Below are positions 55,905-64,000 of a DNA stretch of 64,000 bases, in pieces. The first letter of the stretch is position 1; each line of letters begins with the position of its first letter. This DNA comes from Microglena sp. YARC (lineage: Eukaryota; Chlorophyta; Chlorophyceae; Chlamydomonadales; Chlamydomonadaceae), in assembly GCA_022414725.1 (NCBI GenBank), contig CM039462.1:121522709-121586708 (forward strand). Direction: 5' to 3'. Position numbers and translations under genes: made by a program. Below the pieces are notes generated by a model. The model had not been told where the DNA came from, did no database searches, and saw only the letters and a list, made by a program, of their open reading frames with translations.

Positions 55905-56119
55905 TGTTTGCCGATGGACTGTCTGTACATGGACATATCGTGACCCGAAAGGGCAGCGCTGCGGCGGTGTGAGGTCCGTGCGCAGAAGACGAAGTTTTCA
56001 AGAGCTCCAGCATCCGGAGAGCTGTACATGGACATCTCTTGTCCCGAAAGGGCAGCTGCGGCGTGAGGTCAGTGCTCAGAAGACGAAGTTTCACGAGCTC
56101 GAGCATACGGCAGACACTC
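55905..56119 (-). repeat. ~105-bp direct repeat after the T5orf172 gene
   Basis: Two copies of a unit with TGTACATGGACATCTCTTGT, CCCGAAAGGGCAGC and CAGAAGACGAAGTTT. On the minus strand the copies encode RMLELVKLRLLSTDLTPQLP and a variant, so they may be an old C-terminal extension of the upstream gene. Confidence 0.6.
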
Positions 56120-56908
56120 TCAGGGCACAGGAGGTAGTTCCTCTCCTCCTGAGTTCTCTTTCCCTTGACCTGCACCCGCTTGGTCACGCTTGGTCACGCT
56201 CACCATATCCACGGCGTTCAGGATCATCTTCACAGCCTTGGACACCTTGCGCAGGTCCCACCCGTCGCGAACGCCGCACGATGCATGGCTGAACAGCCTA
56301 GCGGTGTTGTTCACATCATGTTGTAGCCGCAGAACATCTGTGTTCCCTTGAGCTTTTCGTCGAACACCGTCATCAGATTTGGGATGATGGTCGTAGTGTC
56401 GAATGGGGAAGAAGCAGCTCAGGGCACATAATAGATATTCCTTCTCTCGCTCATTCTCGCGTTCCTTCTCTCGCTCAACAACGGCAAAGCTGGGGGGGTC
56501 TGGCGGCACGTCCTCGGTGCCGCAATCAAGGCTGTCGTATGTATATTCTGAGACAGACTTGATAGACATGTCGACGCCACCTGTCCCCACGTACTGTAAT
56601 ACGACATCGGCCATCTCCTGAAAGACGGCACCTGAATCACCTGCGTCAAGTTGGTAGTACTCGTACCCAACGTCGCAACGGGGCTTGACTCGAGGGTCTC
56701 CTCGAAGGTACCCGAGCAGGACAGTCTCAGACTCCACACAAGCAAGCGGATTAAGTACGTGGATTTCGAAGATCATCTTTGAGTTCTTCGGGTACTGAGA
56801 AAGTCGCTTACCAAAGGGCTTCGACGTCCAGCCCACCTTGACGACGATCTCATTTTTCTGAATGAACTTGTTCTCAACCAACGCGTACACGACCAACTTG
56901 TGCGGCAT
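56120..56908 (-). CDS. T5orf172/MUG113 (GIY-YIG superfamily) domain protein
   Basis: A 262-aa protein starting MPHKLVVYALVENKFIQKNE. Residues about 5-90 match the T5orf172 pattern: VVKVGWTSKPFGKRLSQYPK, then VLNPLACVESETVLLGYLRG and the closing DVGYEYYQLD. The family belongs to the GIY-YIG nuclease superfamily and is common in large viruses and phages. The rest includes a charged helix (EREKERENEREKEYLL) and VSKAVKMILNAVDMVSVTKR. A piece of a paralogue lies at 59927-60090. A DNA-processing role is inferred from the family only. Confidence 0.75.
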   Translation of the reverse strand: MPHKLVVYALVENKFIQKNEIVVKVGWTSKPFGKRLSQYPKNSKMIFEIHVLNPLACVESETVLLGYLRGDPRVKPRCDVGYEYYQLDAGDSGAVFQEMADVVLQYVGTGGVDMSIKSVSEYTYDSLDCGTEDVPPDPPSFAVVEREKERENEREKEYLLCALSCFFPIRHYDHHPKSDDGVRRKAQGNTDVLRLQHDVNNTARLFSHASCGVRDGWDLRKVSKAVKMILNAVDMVSVTKRDQAGAGQGKENSGGEELPPVP

Positions 56909-57162
56909 GATCTCTGTCGAGCTGCTCCTGTGCTATATCTATATACTGTTCTCCTCTCTCTTAATTCGAACACGACCGACCGACATCTTCCTCCTTTCCA
57001 TGAGCAGCATCATATTTATAATGAAGCCGCCGTGGCGTGCGTGAGAATGATCAAAATTACCGCTTGACACATTTTCATCACCGTTTTCTAATGAGTCAGG
57101 TTACAATTAGCATGGTGATTCCACTTGGTGCATAGGGATTCTTCTGCTGACTTGATGATAAT
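56909..57162. other. gap: duplicated segment, no gene
   Basis: 57058-57160 repeats 35230-35340 (GAGTCAGGTTACAATTAGCA+TGGTGATTCCACTTGGTG). The rest holds no supported gene. Confidence 0.6.
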
Positions 57163-57345
57163 GTTAAACTGTCTAAACAGCAAAAGATTAATATCATTGA
57201 ATGGATAAAGCAAAAATGGGGGGAAAATGTGGATAAACTGTTGACGTGTATGCTATCACGACATCTGTGCTACTTTGGTGATGTACCCTCCGAAAGTTTC
57301 CTACCTTTTTTTTTCATTTTCTGCGAGATGAAAGAAATAGATGTT
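57163..57345 (+). pseudogene. gene fragment overlapping the 3' end of the PARG-like gene
   Basis: An ATG-less frame reads VKLSKQQKINIIEWIKQKWG, ENVDKLLTCMLSRHLCYFGD and ends at 57345. It is protein-like but begins at the edge of the duplicated segment, so the 5' part is lost. Family unknown. Confidence 0.35.
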
Positions 57346-58041
57346 TTTACCTAGAATCGCGAAAACGATCTTCTTGAAGCACCCTTCTACCTGTTCGATC
57401 TCGGCAAACATGATCTCGGCAACGTGTTTAGGTGGACACCCGAGCGCCCCGCATCCCCAAGCTCCTAATACGATGCTGTCATGTCCGTACTTGTGAGCTA
57501 CACTCAATACGAGTCTCACCTTTTCGCGAAACAATTGAATGTCTTTCTCTGAGAACCTGTTGTCCACCAGCTGTGGCATGGAAATGCACGGACATGCCAA
57601 GAAGGATGCTGATTTAGAAAACTTCAGGAACTCGAATCCGTCTCTCTCGCACTCCCTGATGATGTCGACGTCGAACGATACAACGGCTTCCCTTTCTCCG
57701 ATCGGGTAAAACGACCTCGAGAGATGACGATGGTAGTTCGTCCTCCGGAACAACGACTCTTCCTGCATCCCACCTCCACAAGACACGCACCCCCCAGGAT
57801 TATGTATGTCCGCCATGTTCAAGACGAGCGGGTGCATACCTTGCTCTATAAGGTCTAGGGTCGCATCTAATGTGTCCATGTCTATGACACGGATATCGGT
57901 CCGCATCGTACCATATTTCGTGCGATCAAACTCGAAGGAAGGATCGTACGAAACTTTCAAAGAAGCACGAGGAGGGACATGATCCTCGAAGATCCGAATG
58001 TTTTCGTGCCACACACGTACTCTCCTTTCAAAATCCTCCAT
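57301..58041 (-). CDS. PARG-like macrodomain hydrolase (microbial-type PARG, TIGR02452)
   Basis: A 246-aa protein starting MEDFERRVRVWHENIRIFED. Residues 74-99 contain LNMADIHNPGGCVSCGGGMQ + EE: the PARG signature GGG-x(1)-QEE with Gly89-91 and Glu94/95. Further on, GHDSIVLGAWGCGALGCPPK is the second ligand-binding loop. Such enzymes remove poly(ADP-ribose) from proteins, which could counter host ADP-ribosylation responses. Length is usual for the viral/bacterial form (about 250-280). The start is the first ATG; the frame is complete. Confidence 0.85.
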   Translation of the reverse strand: MEDFERRVRVWHENIRIFEDHVPPRASLKVSYDPSFEFDRTKYGTMRTDIRVIDMDTLDATLDLIEQGMHPLVLNMADIHNPGGCVSCGGGMQEESLFRRTNYHRHLSRSFYPIGEREAVVSFDVDIIRECERDGFEFLKFSKSASFLACPCISMPQLVDNRFSEKDIQLFREKVRLVLSVAHKYGHDSIVLGAWGCGALGCPPKHVAEIMFAEIEQVEGCFKKIVFAILGKNIYFFHLAENEKKR

Positions 58042-58082
58042 ACCTGTCTTGTTTGTAAGAAAGATCTTCTTATACGATGCCT

Positions 58083-58150
58083 GATGCGAGTGGTCGCTCT
58101 GTGACTCAGTGAGTCGACTCGACAGGTTCCGCCGTGATGCGAGAGGTCGC
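58083..58150. repeat. family-H dispersed repeat
   Basis: ATGCGAGTGGTCGCTCTGTG and CAGGTTCCGCCGTGATGCGA between the PARG-like and D5 genes. Confidence 0.7.
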
Positions 58151-58164
58151 CGTGTGGACCTATA

Positions 58165-59823
58165 TTATAACAATCGATTATTTACACCATCATGTATCCT
58201 TTGAAAACCCCTCTCAAATTTTCGTTTCTCTAGGTGACGTACCAGGTCCGTCTCGTGCTGTAGGTGACGTTCCAGGTCCGTGTCCGTCTCTTCACTTAGG
58301 AGACGTTCCAGTTCCAGGTCCATTCCCGTGCCCGGTCTGTCCGCAGAGACGTGCTCTTCGACGAACATAGCCACTGCGTCGTTCGCGTTCAAGTACATCG
58401 CACTGGTCTTCTTTAACGAATCGGGCATATCGAACTTGTACTCGTATGCAAACGCGTGTAGAAGGGTGCGTAGGAACTCCATGCGCATCGCTCCGTCTGC
58501 CTTGAATGCCTCTACAAGCCCTGCGTCTTGTGGGAAGAGGAATTTTGCGGCGTCCGCCTCATCCGCGTCCACAAACCTACTGATGTAGTCGAGTTTTCGT
58601 ATCCGTCGTTGGACTCCCTTGTCAGAACCGTCGACTATCGGCGGGGCGTTGCACATGATGTGTATATTGTGTTGCGGGCGGAAGTGTACGATGTCGCTGG
58701 AGTGCAAGAGGCGGTGGGTGATGCCTTCCCCACCGGTCTTGTGTTGCGGGCGGATGAAGCTTACGATGTCGCTGGAGTGAAATGCACCGGTGGTGATGGC
58801 TTCCCCACCGGTCGTCATATCCTTGAGGACTCCGGAATTTAAGACTTCGTCGTGTTTTGGCTCTGTGCAATACATAATGCGGACCCCCTTCCGCGTCGAA
58901 AACTGTGGTATCGGGTTACCTGGATAGATGCTTTTCTTTCTTGTCAGCATTTCCACGCCGAATTTCCGGATGTAGTCTCCCAATACGATCTCCATGACTT
59001 CGAAGAACTTGGTCTTCCCGTTCGAGGTGGACGCGTCGGAGCCGCCGGTATGTATGTGAAAGAGCTCTTGTCCACTGTCTCCGTACAGCTGTCTAGCAAA
59101 TGTGTGGATGAGGTATTCTCGTTGGTTGTCGTCTGGGTGCATCGTGTCCCAGTATTTTCTCACGCGGTCTGCTGATTCCTCGCACACTTCGCCATTGTAA
59201 TCGAATCCCACGGACATGGAGACCATGTCCTCCGGATGCCCTTGACGGAAGACGCCGTTTTTGAGGTCCCACACGCCGTTGTTGAACCCTAAGAGGTTCG
59301 GGTCGGCGTCGAGTTTATTCATGAAGTCCGGGTCGTAAAAGTACTCGAGCATCTCTTGCAGGACGTTGTTCTTGAAGGTCGCGTCCTGGAGGCGCGCGGT
59401 GATGTGCGCTAGCCGGTCGGCGTCGAGTTTCTTAATGAATTCCGGTTCGTAAAAGTACTCGAGCATGTCTTTCAGTACGTTATTCTTGAAAGTCGCTTCC
59501 TGGAGGCGGGCGGTGATGTGCGCTAGGTCGGCGGAGTCGTCCTTTGTGCTCTCCTCGTTGCTCTGCATGTCGTAATCGCGTTGGGACGCTCTCTCCCTGT
59601 TCATAGAGATACTGAAGTGCTCTAGAACAACGGTGGACAGCTCGTGCTTGACGTGGATCGCGTCGACGTCCGTCTTCCATCGCCCGTCGAATACGTACCA
59701 TAATAGCTTTCCGTTCGTTCTCGCGGCAGCGATGCGGTTTCCAATTATTTTTTTCGCGATGCGCGCGATCTCGTTATGACTCCCGTTGCACGCGATGACG
59801 TCATCATCAATGTGTATGTCCAT
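58165..59823 (-). CDS. D5-type helicase-primase (SF3 ATPase), possibly split
   Basis: A 552-aa protein starting MDIHIDDDVIACNGSHNEIA. The D5_N-type region (about 40-245) leads into an SF3 helicase: Walker A GSDASTSNGKTKFF with Lys270, Walker B region VRIMYCTEPKHDE, sensor CNAPP (Asn392) and Arg406/407. This is the replicative helicase of large DNA viruses. Two in-frame tandem duplications stand out: LAHITARLQ(E/D)ATFKNNVL at 99-136/137-174, and HSSDIVxFxRPQHx at about 349-362/373-386, the latter inside the ATPase core. The usual C-terminal winged-helix part is absent and the protein ends in an ExDxxRHLxxE repeat; a matching domain is a separate gene at 60327. The archaeo-eukaryotic primase domain is also absent. 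Confidence 0.85.
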   Translation of the reverse strand: MDIHIDDDVIACNGSHNEIARIAKKIIGNRIAAARTNGKLLWYVFDGRWKTDVDAIHVKHELSTVVLEHFSISMNRERASQRDYDMQSNEESTKDDSADLAHITARLQEATFKNNVLKDMLEYFYEPEFIKKLDADRLAHITARLQDATFKNNVLQEMLEYFYDPDFMNKLDADPNLLGFNNGVWDLKNGVFRQGHPEDMVSMSVGFDYNGEVCEESADRVRKYWDTMHPDDNQREYLIHTFARQLYGDSGQELFHIHTGGSDASTSNGKTKFFEVMEIVLGDYIRKFGVEMLTRKKSIYPGNPIPQFSTRKGVRIMYCTEPKHDEVLNSGVLKDMTTGGEAITTGAFHSSDIVSFIRPQHKTGGEGITHRLLHSSDIVHFRPQHNIHIMCNAPPIVDGSDKGVQRRIRKLDYISRFVDADEADAAKFLFPQDAGLVEAFKADGAMRMEFLRTLLHAFAYEYKFDMPDSLKKTSAMYLNANDAVAMFVEEHVSADRPGTGMDLELERLLSEETDTDLERHLQHETDLVRHLEKRKFERGFQRIHDGVNNRLL

Positions 59824-60326
59824 GACTTTTAATAAAAGCTAATAAATTAGAAAAGTTGGAAAACTCAGTTCCCACAGTTCTCTTCTATTGCCTATGACTC
59901 TGTATCTTTTAAATGGTCTTCTGCGTTGTTTACACCACTTCCACGAGACGATGGGGGGGTCGGGTGGCATGTCCTCGGTGCCGCAATCAAGGCTGTCGAC
60001 GCCACCTGTCCACACGCACTGGAAGACGACAACGGCCATCTCCCGAAAGACGGCACCTGCATCAGCTGAATTCCACTGCCCCACTCCATGGGGCCCGCGT
60101 TTCCCCTTAACAATCCCGACATAGTTCTCAAGCAGAAGCCTGCTTGCGAAAACCGCCTTGTTGTGTGTGAAGATTAATGAATGGACGAACTGACGAGATA
60201 TCTAATGCACCGAGTATGCGACATGTTTCCTCCGTTCCGTTTGCTTCGATCCTGCAATGAGAAAAAATAATTCAGGCCGAATTGAACAACTATAAAGCTT
60301 TGAGTCTGTGTGTAAACTAAACGACT
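59824..60326 (-). pseudogene. gap with a T5orf172-paralogue fragment (59927-60090)
   Basis: On minus, DAGAVFREMAVVVFQCVWTG and SLDCGTEDMPPDPP match DSGAVFQEMADVVLQYVGTG and SLDCGTEDVPPDPP of the 56120-56908 protein. The conserved nuclease region is missing. A CAAGCAG...CTGCTTG hairpin lies at 60131-60148. The rest is intergenic. Confidence 0.6.
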
Positions 60327-60551
60327 ATGGATAAACTAAACGACATAATTGCTGCCTTTTTCGAGCAATGTGAGAAGAAGTCAGGCGCCTACATGGATTA
60401 CAACATTTTAAAGATTGCTTTTTTGCAGTACATGCATAAGCATTGTGTTCCGCTGCCATATCACTTTGACAATTTTTTTATCACTCTGTTGGAAAAGGAA
60501 GGGGTCTCGACATATGGATATGACCCGACAGTTGTAGTGGACTCAGATTGA
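60327..60551 (+). CDS. stand-alone D5-like C-terminal (winged-helix) domain protein
   Basis: A 74-aa protein starting MDKLNDIIAAFFEQCEKKSG. The pattern DIIAAFFEQCE ... LKIAFLQYMHKHCVPLPYHF + DNFFITLLEKEGVSTYG resembles the C-terminal Pox_D5 domain of D5-family helicase-primases (FxxxC, LYxxY, FxxxLxxxG). It lies 0.5 kb from the D5 gene, which lacks this part, but on the opposite strand. A truncated copy is at 22044-22199. A role with the helicase is a hypothesis. Confidence 0.6.
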   Translation: MDKLNDIIAAFFEQCEKKSGAYMDYNILKIAFLQYMHKHCVPLPYHFDNFFITLLEKEGVSTYGYDPTVVVDSD

Positions 60552-61016
60552 GATCGTGGATTACAGAGCTGATCAACGGTGGACAGCTCGTGCTTGACTT
60601 GGAACTTGGCCGTGTGATGTGACTCGACTCTACAGGTTCCGCCGTGACGAATGAATGGACGGACGGACGGTGTGGATGCGACAGTTTTCCGCCGTTTGCT
60701 TGTGTCCTCCGATACATTCGACCGTGTTCCGCATCTTGCGCGTGTCCTCAGATACATTCGACCGTGTTCCGCATCTTGCGTGTGTCCTCCTATACATTCG
60801 ACCGTGTTCCGCCGTTTGCGTGTGTCCTCCTCCGATGGATTGACAAGTCAGATCCTAGGACACGTGTTTCCGCGAGTCCGCAGCTGAATTCCCCTGTATG
60901 CGTTCATTTTTACTCCAACAATGTGCAGGACCACTTATGGCTGAGCGCACTGACAGTCCAACGTTTAAAGCGGATAATGCTACTTGTAGCAGAGGTCCTC
61001 GGCGTCAAGCCACACG
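60552..61016. repeat. gap: shared segment and 40-bp tandem repeat
   Basis: 60520-60650 repeats 55445-55580. 60701-60840 is a 40-bp tandem repeat (periods at 60701, 60741, 60781, 60821): TGTGTCCTCCGATACATTCG, ACCGTGTTCCGCATCTTGCG. No gene supported. Confidence 0.85.
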
Positions 61017-61599
61017 ATGAAAGCAGTAGACGCATTCGCTCTCATTGAGGGGGCGATGAACGCCATGGACATTAAGAGCATGCTCCCTTCTTTAGCGCAC
61101 CCTGTGGAAATAGCTGAAGTGGACAAGGAGCTGAATCGAGGCGACCAGATCCTTGTGCGGACGGCGGGTAGAAAGGATGTTTTCCACCATGGAATATTCA
61201 TCGGTCGCCTCCCTGGAGTGCTGGAGGACAAGAACCCTTGTGGTCGACTTCTGGGGTCCACCGAAGGAAGGCAAGCATGGTGCCCGAATCCGGCTCCGGA
61301 CTTTGACCGAATTATAAACCATGCCCCGCCAGCGTGCTGCACAGCTTGCTGTTATGCGCTGGAAGAGAGACACACAAGACCTTCGGGAATTTAATTTTAC
61401 GGCAACACTTGCATTGACACTTCACAAGGATCTGAAGGACTGCTCAGGTCTCTACCACTTACTGAACAGCAACTGCAGCCACTTCGCGACTTGGTGCCGC
61501 ACACTCAGGTTGGAAGTTGATCATTTGACAAAGATAAGCATGATGACAGAGAGTTTACCCTACCCGAAGTTGCAAATATCCAAAGCATTGTTTTTGTAG
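61017..61599 (+). pseudogene. LRAT-like (NC-domain) acyltransferase, frameshifted
   Basis: Starts MKAVDAFALIEGAMNAMDIK. LNRGDQILVRTAGRKDVFHH + GIFIG carries the catalytic His motif. Near 61234 the frame must shift to read VVDFWGPPKEGKHGARIRLR; a TAA near 61312 follows, and the same frame then reads YHLLNSNCSHFATWCRTL, the NC-x-HF motif with the catalytic Cys. The order H then NC is that of LRAT/PLAAT acyltransferases, which act on phospholipid or retinoid acyl groups. A partial relative is at 26502. With one frameshift and one stop it should be inactive as read. Confidence 0.7.
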
Positions 61600-62039
61600 C
61601 AATAAGCGGCCCATTTTAACCGTTGAATTTAAGCTCCTCCTGCTGAAGCACCCACAGGATGGCTGAGATCACATTCGGGTATCTACCGCTGACGATATCG
61701 CTTCTTCCAAGCTTGATGTGAACTGTGGGCTCCCCTCCGGTCGCCCACCCGCTCGTTTCCTCGCGGACCCTTTGTGGGGGCTCCCCTCCGGTCGCCCCCA
61801 GTCGCTCCGCTGTGGGGAGGTGAAAGGGGCTCCGCCGCTTGTTATATGTTAATGTGAGACGGTTCTCATCCAAGTGTTGTTTGTTATCTTTGCCTCGACT
61901 CGACACAGGTTCCGCCGTCATGTAATGCGAGAGGTCGGTCGCCATGTGATGTGATGTGATGAGTGTCCCAAAATTATTTGAGAACAACTGTATAGGGAGG
62001 GTTCCCATCACCTGTCAACTCTACACATTGATTGTACCC
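61600..62039. repeat. gap: family G, family H and family-D end
   Basis: 61715-61843 is family G copy 6; 61885-61960 is family H; 61966-61992 is a family-D end (GTCCCAAAATTATTTGAGAA+CAACTGTA). No gene. Confidence 0.75.
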
Positions 62040-62128
62040 TCAGTCCCTCATGTTCTTCGCCTGCCAGTCCATGCAGGGCGCAGTCGGCGTGACGCTGGCG
62101 ATGCAGACTATCCCGTCTCGTCTCTAAA
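62040..62128 (+). pseudogene. TauE/SafE gene fragment (second block copy)
   Basis: CAGTCCCTCATGTTCTTCGC through GATGCAGACTATCCCG matches 19318-19392, then jumps to the sequence after the gene (CTCGTCTCTAAAAAA, 19845). Most of the gene was deleted. Confidence 0.8.
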
Positions 62129-62227
62129 AAATTGTACAAAAAAAAGAGTTTTTAGTATCTAAATAACTGAGTAACTAAAAAAATGTATCAAAAAAAAGAG
62201 TATCTAAATAACTAACTTACTGACTGA

Positions 62228-63138
62228 CTAAAGCTGGCTGAGGGTCAGGGAGCTAATCTCAATTGAGAGCTCGTCAAGCGTAGCTCGCTTGGTGGCGAGG
62301 TACGCCTCACGCTTGGCGGGAGTCTGTTTCATGCACGCTAGGTGCGCGCACTTGCCAGTGGTGAAGGTCCACCATTGGGGTTGCTTAAGAGCACCTGTTT
62401 TCTACCACACGGGTTGCCGTGAATGGTGACAGCAGTGCAGCCCAGGGTGGGGGAATACCCCACGATGGTAAATGCACCTATATTGGATCCAACAGGAAGC
62501 TCGTTCTTTAGAACGGACCCGCGACCAACACGACCGGAGGCCAAGGAGGAGGACAGGGAGCACGTTGAGAACGAGCCAGCAGGAGCAAGAGCAGGAGCAG
62601 CAGCAGCAGGAGCAGCAGGAGCAGGAGCAGTAGCAGTAAACGTAAAAGCAACAGCAGGAGCAGCAGCAGTATAAGTAGAAGCAGCAGCAGCAGCAGGAGT
62701 AGGAGCCACAGAGGGTGAACCATTGGCGCGGCGCCTTTTACCGCCACTGCTGGAACTCTCCGACATGCATTCGTCCTCTGGGAGGGCAAGCAAGGCGGCA
62801 GGAGCAGCAGAAGCAGCAGGAGCAGGAGGAGCAGCAGACTTAGCAGCGTCGGCAGCTAAGGCAATAGGGAGAAGCATTGTCTGTAAAGGCTTTTTCTCCC
62901 CCCCGTAGGGTTTAGGGGCTTCGAGAAACTTACCGTACGCAATTTTCATTGCGCAGACAGGGTCTGAGAGGCACGCAGGAACGCGGGGAAATGAAATTAT
63001 CTTCTTGCACATGTCCTTCAATTGAGAGACTGTGAGTTTGTCGGATATCTTCGTTTGGTCCTTCACTTGGACAACTGTAAATATACCGGAATCATTCACG
63101 AATGATGTGAAATCGGTAGACATGTTGTTGGTAGACAT
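62228..63138 (-). pseudogene. Pro-Ala-linker hypothetical protein, copy 2, frameshifted
   Basis: Starts MSTNNMSTDFTSFVNDSGIF like the 19905-20861 protein and matches it at both ends. One C is missing near 62369 (GGTCCACCATT against GGTCCCACCATT), so the last 45 codons are out of frame. The Pro-Ala linker is shorter. Protein-level substitutions (KKII, AFTIVGYSPTLGC kept) indicate some time under selection after duplication. Confidence 0.75.
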
Positions 63139-63146
63139 GATATCAA

Positions 63147-63198
63147 GTTGTTGTTGTTGTTATTGTTGTTGTTGTTGTTGTTGTTATTGTTGTTGTTT
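63147..63198. repeat. (TTG)n tract, second block copy
   Basis: Same position relative to the divergent starts as at 20869-20922. Confidence 0.85.
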
Positions 63199-63233
63199 CA
63201 AAGGAAGGAAAAAGGCGTCAATTTTTTTTTAGC

Positions 63234-63842
63234 ATGGAAAATAATATAAAAGAAGAAGAGGAGAAGACATACAGAAGACGGGGGCTCAGTTACATGCGCA
63301 GTGGTTCCGATTCCCGAATCCATCCCAGGAAAGACGTAGGCTCCGAGTACTTCTCTGTGTGTCCTGAAGAATCCGTTTTCAGTGGTATGACAGGGGTCAT
63401 CTGGAGGTACGCCTTGGGCGTAGGCAGTGGCATTTCACGCGACGACAACGCCTCGCGGGATATTGCTCGTGAGGAGGATAGCGCAGAGGATGAGACGCCC
63501 GTTGAATATGAGGAGACGGACCAGGAGCGTATGGATCGCGAGGCGTATGTCTCACATGTGGTGACTGTGATTTTTGACAACGTCGTCCAGGCTAACATCG
63601 AGCGCTACGATTCGGTGCACGCCTTTATCGAGGCCAATGCAACAGAACTAAAGCGGTATCATCGCTCAAGGATCTGGGCATCCAACCCATCCAGCACATT
63701 TTCGACGGCCTGCTTCCCCGTCGTGCCCTTCGGTTCCCCAACTTAACTCGCCACAAGAATGTCATCCGCTTCCTGGATGAGCGGTGCATTGCCATTCTCA
63801 TCCATTCATTCATGATTAATGGTATAAAGCGACGTCGTGTGT
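63234..63842 (+). pseudogene. fusion frame: RHH-gene leader joined to an unknown protein, frameshifted
   Basis: The first 15 codons (MENNIKEEEEKTYRR) equal the start of the 20960 gene; at 63279 the block duplication ends and a different coding sequence begins (RIHPRKDVGSEYFSVCPEES, SRDDNASRDIAREEDSAEDE). After a frame shift near 63650 it continues VSSLKDLGIQPIQHIFDGLL and RFPNLTRHKNVIRFLDERC to 63842. The unknown protein has gained a new start and promoter from the duplication, if expressed. Confidence 0.5.
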
Positions 63843-64000
63843 GACAATCTACTTTGATCATGTAACTTCTGTGTCTGTACAGGCCTTGAATGTTTTGTAT
63901 CAATCTCCTGAAGACAGTATCTGTATTGACAAGATCGGTTACAAAACTTGAATTGGTCAAATCCCCAAAAAAAAAGGTGTCCCACAATCAAATGTCCCTA
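63843..64000. mobile_element. family-J end at the window edge
   Basis: TTGGTCAAATCCCCAAAAAA then GGTGTCCCACAATCAAATGT+CCCTA matches 27500-27545. The window cuts it before TAGCTGTA. No gene seen in 63843-63950. Confidence 0.7.

Noticed and set aside
55549..56187. 212-codon minus-strand frame after the T5orf172 gene
   Set aside because: It begins inside that gene, passes through a family-G repeat and family-H sequence; only the duplicated 105-bp part could be coding.
1..64000. tRNA, rRNA, riboswitch or intron signals
   Set aside because: I looked for tRNA-like cloverleaf arms, conserved rRNA segments and splice-bounded gene breaks and found none I could support; gene breaks are single-base frame changes.

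Overview
The window looks like DNA of a large nucleocytoplasmic virus (Nucleocytoviricota) of a eukaryotic alga, or a decaying copy integrated in an algal genome. The viral signs are a D5-type helicase-primase (58165-59823) with two stand-alone copies of a D5-like C-terminal domain, a PARG-like hydrolase, a T5orf172/GIY-YIG protein, two dual-specificity phosphatases, ankyrin and F-box/LRR proteins, a tandem NPDKPWDW-repeat protein, a J-domain protein, an RNA ligase remnant and small NCLDV-style membrane proteins. An algal link comes from an acyl-ACP thioesterase with an apparent plastid-targeting leader (14204-14914). Genes are intronless, short and on both strands. I saw no tRNA or rRNA gene. 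The virus genus cannot be named from the sequence alone.

Layout. 1-3.5 kb: a Tc1/mariner (IS630)-type transposon carrying a Fanzor (eukaryotic TnpB-like) gene, both genes broken by frameshifts. 3.7-9.3 kb: tandem arrays (38-bp, ~105-bp, 77-bp, 23/27-bp units) around one acidic-repeat gene. 9.4-19.2 kb: small unknown genes, a thioredoxin-fold-like protein, an RNA ligase remnant, the thioesterase, an intact acidic-repeat paralogue, a phosphatase and a glutamine amidotransferase. 19.2-21.4 kb: a TauE/SafE-like gene split by a MITE and a divergent gene pair; this block is duplicated at 62.0-63.3 kb. 21.3-30 kb: Fanzor and transposase fragments, a HicB-like antitoxin remnant, a LRAT-like remnant and a trypsin-like protease remnant. 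30.4-37.5 kb: the NPDKPW-repeat protein, coiled-coil and membrane proteins, and a 15-plus-repeat ankyrin protein. 37.6-40.4 kb: tandem repeats, including an inverted copy of the 4-6 kb array. 40.6-52.9 kb: small genes plus a second segmental duplication (41.7-43.1 and 46.2-48.1 kb). 53.3-61.6 kb: F-box/LRR, T5orf172, PARG-like and D5 genes and a broken LRAT-like gene. 62-64 kb: the second copy of the 19-21 kb block, fused to other coding sequence.

The dominant theme is transposon invasion. At least six families of short inverted-repeat elements are present, most flanked by TA like Tc1/mariner elements and one with 4-bp target duplications. Four Fanzor family-1 pieces, three family-2 pieces and several ORF-less ends share a 3' segment with a GNRA-type hairpin. 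This is the best candidate here for an under-described system: Fanzor guide-RNA scaffolds dispersed by a mariner transposase, some without the nuclease gene.

Many recognisable genes carry one single-base frameshift, often in a homopolymer. That fits pseudogenes or uncorrected read errors, and the sequence alone cannot separate the two. Start sites given here are the first ATG of the conserved-looking frame.
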